A stretch of DNA of 9,309 nucleotides from Xanthobacteraceae bacterium (lineage in GTDB: Bacteria; Pseudomonadota; Alphaproteobacteria; Rhizobiales; Xanthobacteraceae). The translations under genes were made by a program, and so were the position numbers. Of this stretch, positions 7,196 through 9,309 are shown in pieces. Positions within the stretch are counted from its first letter, which is position 1. The number at the start of each line of letters is the position of its first letter. Where the stretch lies: contig JAICQA010000081.1 in assembly GCA_025929595.1 (NCBI GenBank), positions 1 through 9,309 of the forward strand, written 5' to 3'. The notes under the pieces are model-generated. The model was not told where the DNA came from. It saw only the letters and a program-made list of their open reading frames with translations, and ran no database searches.

Positions 7196-7687
7196 ATGAC
7201 GGCCGCGTGTCGCGAAGCCTGTTGCAGCGTCACGCCGCGTTTCACCGTTGCCGAACTGTTCGAACGCGGCTTTCGCCGCAACCGCCAAGAGCTACTTGCC
7301 GTCCAGGGCGAGACCATTGTCGATGCCGAAGGCAACAGCGCGCGTTTCAGCGTTCAGCTCGACGGGGGCAAGATCGCCGAACTCCGCTTCCGCGCCTCAA
7401 GCTGCACCACGCTGATCGCCTACAGCGAAGCGCTCGCTGAGTTGCTGACGGGCTTCGACGCGGCGATGGCCGCGCAATACGCGCCCCAGAATCTCGTCGC
7501 CGCCCTGCCCGGCGTCCATCCGCTCAAGCAGAACCGCGCGGTGCTGGCCGTCGCCGCCTTGCGCGCCGCCCTACTTACAGCGGCCACTCACCATACCGCT
7601 CGTCCCCGCGAAAGCGGGGACCCAGCACTGGATTCCCCGCATAGCGCGCCGAACGGCGAGCGTTCGCTCGCCTATGCGCGGGAATAA
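7196..7687 (+). CDS. degenerate IscU/NifU-like iron-sulfur scaffold protein
   Basis: A 163-residue protein resembling the IscU/NifU N-terminal scaffold fold, which normally builds [2Fe-2S] clusters. The match runs from TVAELFERGFRRN (17-29) through FSVQLDGGKIAELRF (51-65), SSCTTLIAYSEALAELLTG (68-86) and LKQNRAVLAVAALRAAL (110-126). By position, only the second IscU cysteine is kept (C70). The first cysteine and following Asp fall on A44 and G46, and the His-Cys pair near the C-terminus on N113-R114, although the preceding lysine (K111) remains. Three extra cysteines (C5, C9, C10) sit in the N-terminal tail. Classical cluster assembly is therefore doubtful; sulfur or metal binding, or a structural role, is possible. 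Residues from about 135 on are encoded by a palindromic repeat and do not belong to the domain. The start four bases after the permease stop implies translational coupling; the Shine-Dalgarno is weak (GGA). Confidence 0.72.
   Translation: MTAACREACCSVTPRFTVAELFERGFRRNRQELLAVQGETIVDAEGNSARFSVQLDGGKIAELRFRASSCTTLIAYSEALAELLTGFDAAMAAQYAPQNLVAALPGVHPLKQNRAVLAVAALRAALLTAATHHTARPRESGDPALDSPHSAPNGERSLAYARE
7602..7684. repeat. GC-rich palindromic repeat element inserted at the 3' end of the IscU-like gene
   Basis: The first module is a perfect 8-bp hairpin, GTCCCCGC (7602-7609), loop GAAA, GCGGGGAC (7614-7621). The second is a longer imperfect palindrome: TTCCCCGCATAG (7633-7644) pairs with CTATGCGCGGGAA (7672-7684), with a nested stem GGCGAG (7655-7660)/CTCGCC (7667-7672) inside. 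Read in frame, the first part gives RPRESGDPALDS, a peptide that recurs in alphaproteobacterial proteins where such dispersed repeats enter reading frames; that statement is from memory. The host gene's stop (TAA, 7685-7687) follows the element directly. It may be mobilised in trans or act as an RNA-structure or transcription-modulating element. Confidence 0.65.
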
Positions 7688-7723
7688 GCGGACTGTTTCG
7701 ACTTAGCAATCTGGGGAGCACCA

Positions 7724-8062
7724 ATGAAAGTCGCCTACATTTTCGCCACGTCGCGCCACACGGTGTCCTACGTGCTCGGCAAGATGATCCTGCCGCAGCT
7801 CGAGGAGAACCGGCATGGCGTCGACGTCGCCGGCATGTTTTTCTTCGAGGACAACAATTACGTGCTCGTGAAGGGCAATCCGACCGGCGAGCGCCTGATC
7901 AAGGTCGCGAAGGCCAAGGGCATGCTGCTGATGGGCTGCGACCAGTGCTGCTATGAGCGCGAGATCGCCGACAAGTTGTTCGACGGCGTACCGATCGGCT
8001 GCTTCCCCGATCTTTACAAGGCACTCTCCGGCAATATGCCGGATCAGGTCATCACGCTCTGA
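7724..8062 (+). CDS. DsrE-like small protein with a CxxCC motif
   Basis: A 112-residue soluble protein with a DsrE/DsrF-like alpha/beta layout: an opening strand KVAYIFATS (2-10), a helix starting SYVLGKMILPQL (15-26), a strand VDVAGMFFFEDN (33-44), a helix GERLIKVAKAKG (55-66), a strand MLLMGCDQCC (67-76) and a final GVPIGCFPDLYKAL (88-101). DsrE-family proteins carry persulfide sulfur on a cysteine placed after the central strand, where this protein has C72, C75 and C76; C93 is a further candidate. It is a likely cytoplasmic sulfur carrier or thiol/metal-binding protein, partner unknown. A strong GGGGAG site (7713-7718) lies five bases before the ATG, so it is translated independently despite the 36-bp gap. 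It is the last gene before the terminator and therefore belongs to the transporter operon. The fold call is moderately sure; the role is inference. Confidence 0.72.
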   Translation: MKVAYIFATSRHTVSYVLGKMILPQLEENRHGVDVAGMFFFEDNNYVLVKGNPTGERLIKVAKAKGMLLMGCDQCCYEREIADKLFDGVPIGCFPDLYKALSGNMPDQVITL

Positions 8063-8082
8063 TCGCTGCGTGCGGACAAACG

Positions 8083-8110
8083 AAAAGCCGGGCGTAAGCC
8101 CGGCTTTTTT
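8083..8110 (+). terminator. strong intrinsic terminator of the ABC/IscU-like/DsrE operon
   Basis: A perfect 11-bp stem, AAAAGCCGGGC (8083-8093) and GCCCGGCTTTT (8098-8108), with loop GTAA, ends in a run of six T (8105-8110). It starts 20 bp after the DsrE-like stop and marks the 3' end of the transporter operon. Confidence 0.93.
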
Positions 8111-8129
8111 CGTTGTCATTCGCCGCAAT

Positions 8130-8154
8130 GGAACCGGGAACCCGGCGCCGCGTT
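8130..8154 (+). promoter_or_regulatory. EcfG-type (general stress response) promoter upstream of the DUF3309 gene
   Basis: GGAAC (8130-8134) is followed after exactly 16 bases by CGTT (8151-8154). This matches the GGAAC-N16/17-CGTT consensus used by the alphaproteobacterial ECF sigma factor EcfG. It lies between the operon terminator and the DUF3309 start, on the correct strand, and predicts a leader of about 30 nt that contains the GAGG ribosome site at 8181-8184. Confidence 0.65.
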
Positions 8155-8192
8155 ATCCAGCCGAATTCCACCGGCTAAATGAGGCGACGGAC

Positions 8193-8348
8193 ATGCTCGG
8201 CACCATTCTGATCATCGTGCTCATCCTGATCCTGATCGGCGCACTGCCGACCTGGGGTTACAGCGGCAGCTGGGGCTACGGTCCCGGCGGTATCGTCGGC
8301 GTCCTGCTGATCATCGTAATCGTGCTGGCGTTGACCGGGCGATTGTAA
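8193..8348 (+). CDS. DUF3309 family small membrane protein
   Basis: A 51-residue hydrophobic protein with two membrane segments (about 3-18 and 34-48) joined by a Trp/Gly-rich link, ALPTWGYSGSWGYGPGG (17-33). The pattern of an N-terminal 'MLGTIL' helix, 'GALPTW', a 'WGYGP' motif and a short C-terminal helix ending in GR is that of DUF3309, a family of roughly 50-residue proteins common in Hyphomicrobiales and of unknown function. The start at 8193 has GAGG eight bases upstream (8181-8184). Longer in-frame extensions upstream cross the terminator and the previous gene and are not credible. The stress-type promoter just upstream suggests induction in the general stress response. Family assignment is from the recognisable pattern; function is unknown. 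Confidence 0.85.
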   Translation: MLGTILIIVLILILIGALPTWGYSGSWGYGPGGIVGVLLIIVIVLALTGRL

Positions 8349-8368
8349 GCGCGCTGCGTAGGCGTAAG

Positions 8369-8398
8369 CGGCGGGAAGCGTTTCAGCGCTTCCCGCCG
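8369..8398. terminator. hairpin shared by the convergent DUF3309 and ligA ends
   Basis: A perfect 12-bp inverted repeat, CGGCGGGAAGCG (8369-8380) and CGCTTCCCGCCG (8387-8398), with loop TTTCAG. It lies 20 bp after the DUF3309 stop, and its right arm encodes the last residues of LigA; the ligA TGA (8385-8383) is in the loop. There is no T-run on either side, so it is either a weak bidirectional terminator or an mRNA 3'-end stabiliser. Confidence 0.55.
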
Positions 8399-9309
8399 AC
8401 CATTTTGAACCACTCGTCTTCGGTCAGCACGTTCACGCCATGTTTTTTGGCGTCCGCGAGCTTTGAGCCCGCACCCGGCCCCGCCACCACGTAATCCGTT
8501 TTCGCCGACACCGAGCCCGCGACCTTGGCGCCGAGCCGCTCGGCCATCGCCTTCGCCTCTTCGCGCGTCATTTGCTCAAGCGCGCCGGTGAACACGACCG
8601 TCTTGCCCGAGACCGGGCTGTCCTTCGCCACCGCCTCCATCGCCTCGACATCGATTTCGCCCAGCAAGGCCTCGATTGCCGCGCGGTTCTTCTTTTCCTT
8701 GAAGAACTCAACGATCGCGTCGGCGACCGTCTCGCCGATGCCGCCGATATTCGTGAGCTCCTGATAGTCCTCTTCGTCGGGCTTCGCCTTCATCAGCGCC
8801 TTTTGCAGCCCGTCGAGCGAATGATAGTGGCGGGCAAGGCGTGTGGCGTTGGTCTCGCCAACATGGCGCATCCCCAGCGCATAGATGAAACGGTTGAGCG
8901 GGATGGTCCTCCGGGCGTCGATGGCATCGAACAGCTTGCGCACCGACGTCGCGCCGAATCCTTCCTCGCTTTCCAGCTTGATTTTCCTGTTGCGCTTCTC
9001 GAGCGTGAAGATGTCGGCGGGCTCCTTCACCCAGCTCTTCTCAAAGAAGAACGCGATCTGTTTTTCGCCCAGCCCGTCGATGTCGAAGGCATTGCGCGAC
9101 ACGAAATGGATCAAGCGTTCCACCGCCTGCGCGGGGCAGATGAGCCCGCCGGTGCAGCGACGCACGGCGTCCTGCTTGCCGGTGTCCGGATCGGTCTCGC
9201 GCACCGCGTGGCTGCCGCAGGCCGGGCACTTGTCGGGGAACACGTAAGGTTTCGCGCTCTTCGGGCGCTTTTCGGTGAGAACGTCGAGCACCTGCGGGAT
9301 CACGTCGCC
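8383..9309 (-). CDS. ligA: NAD-dependent DNA ligase LigA, C-terminal 308 residues
   Basis: The 3' part of the bacterial replicative ligase, which seals nicks using NAD+. The adenylation domain and most of the OB fold lie beyond position 9309; the window enters at GDVIPQV, the end of the OB fold. In window numbering the domains are a four-Cys zinc finger (C28, C31, C52, C58; CPACG and RCTGGLICPAQ), helix-hairpin-helix repeats (about 70-205, including FDIDGLGEKQI, HVGETNATRLARHY and NIGGIGETVADAIVEF), and a C-terminal BRCT domain (about 233-306; VSGKTVVFTGAL, AERLGAKVAGSVSAKTDYVVAG, and the conserved Trp in EDEWFKM). The reading frame is open to the window edge; the in-frame GTG at 9303-9301 is an internal valine codon, not a start. 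The spacing between the second and third zinc cysteines (20 residues) is longer than in E. coli LigA as I recall it (14). The gene converges on the DUF3309 gene across 34 bp. Confidence 0.96.
   Translation of the reverse strand, partial: GDVIPQVLDVLTEKRPKSAKPYVFPDKCPACGSHAVRETDPDTGKQDAVRRCTGGLICPAQAVERLIHFVSRNAFDIDGLGEKQIAFFFEKSWVKEPADIFTLEKRNRKIKLESEEGFGATSVRKLFDAIDARRTIPLNRFIYALGMRHVGETNATRLARHYHSLDGLQKALMKAKPDEEDYQELTNIGGIGETVADAIVEFFKEKKNRAAIEALLGEIDVEAMEAVAKDSPVSGKTVVFTGALEQMTREEAKAMAERLGAKVAGSVSAKTDYVVAGPGAGSKLADAKKHGVNVLTEDEWFKMVGGKR

Noticed and set aside
7953..8192. N-terminal extension of the DUF3309 frame back into the DsrE-like gene
   Set aside because: It would cross a strong terminator and the promoter-like element; the family is about 50 residues long and starts at the 8193 ATG.
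1..9309. CRISPR arrays, tRNA or rRNA genes, insertion sequences, integrases
   Set aside because: No regularly spaced direct repeats, tRNA cloverleaf, rRNA core sequence, transposase or integrase reading frame was seen anywhere in the window.

Overview
The window is GC-rich, densely coded DNA from what looks like an alphaproteobacterium, probably a Hyphomicrobiales (Rhizobiales) member related to Bradyrhizobiaceae/Xanthobacteraceae. The reasons are the style of UvrD and LigA, a DUF3309 micro-protein behind a GGAAC-N16-CGTT (EcfG-type, general stress response) promoter, and a GC-rich palindromic repeat of a kind I associate with these genomes. This is judgement from the sequence only; no search was run.

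Layout. Positions 1-2535 (minus strand) hold uvrD, followed 23 bp downstream by the start of a pyridoxamine-phosphate-oxidase-like gene that runs off the window. A 121-bp divergent spacer separates uvrD from a plus-strand gene for a large M24B aminopeptidase P (2657-4486). After a 98-bp AT-rich gap comes a tightly packed plus-strand operon (4585-8062): a Tat-exported NitT/TauA/SsuA-type solute-binding protein, its ABC ATPase (apparently starting at CTG), the inner-membrane permease, a degenerate IscU/NifU-like protein, and a small DsrE-like protein with a CxxCC motif. A strong intrinsic terminator (8083-8110) closes it. A stress-type promoter and a 51-aa DUF3309 protein follow. The 3' end of ligA (minus strand) ends the window, converging on the DUF3309 gene across a 12-bp perfect hairpin that overlaps the ligA stop codon.

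How the genes work together. uvrD and ligA are chromosomal DNA repair/replication genes. The five-gene ABC/IscU-like/DsrE cluster is the unusual part. Its importer is coupled by gene order and spacing to two small proteins from sulfur-handling families. The binding protein has two cysteines where the ligand pocket should be (C63, C68), the IscU-like protein keeps one of three cluster cysteines but gains a Cys-rich N-terminus, and the DsrE-like protein has C72/C75/C76/C93. I infer an uptake-and-relay system for a sulfur compound, or for a thiol-binding metal or metalloid. The substrate cannot be read from the sequence.

Other points: the C-terminal ~30 residues of the IscU-like protein are encoded by an invading palindromic repeat, and the ATPase has no ATG/GTG/TTG that would give a complete N-terminus.
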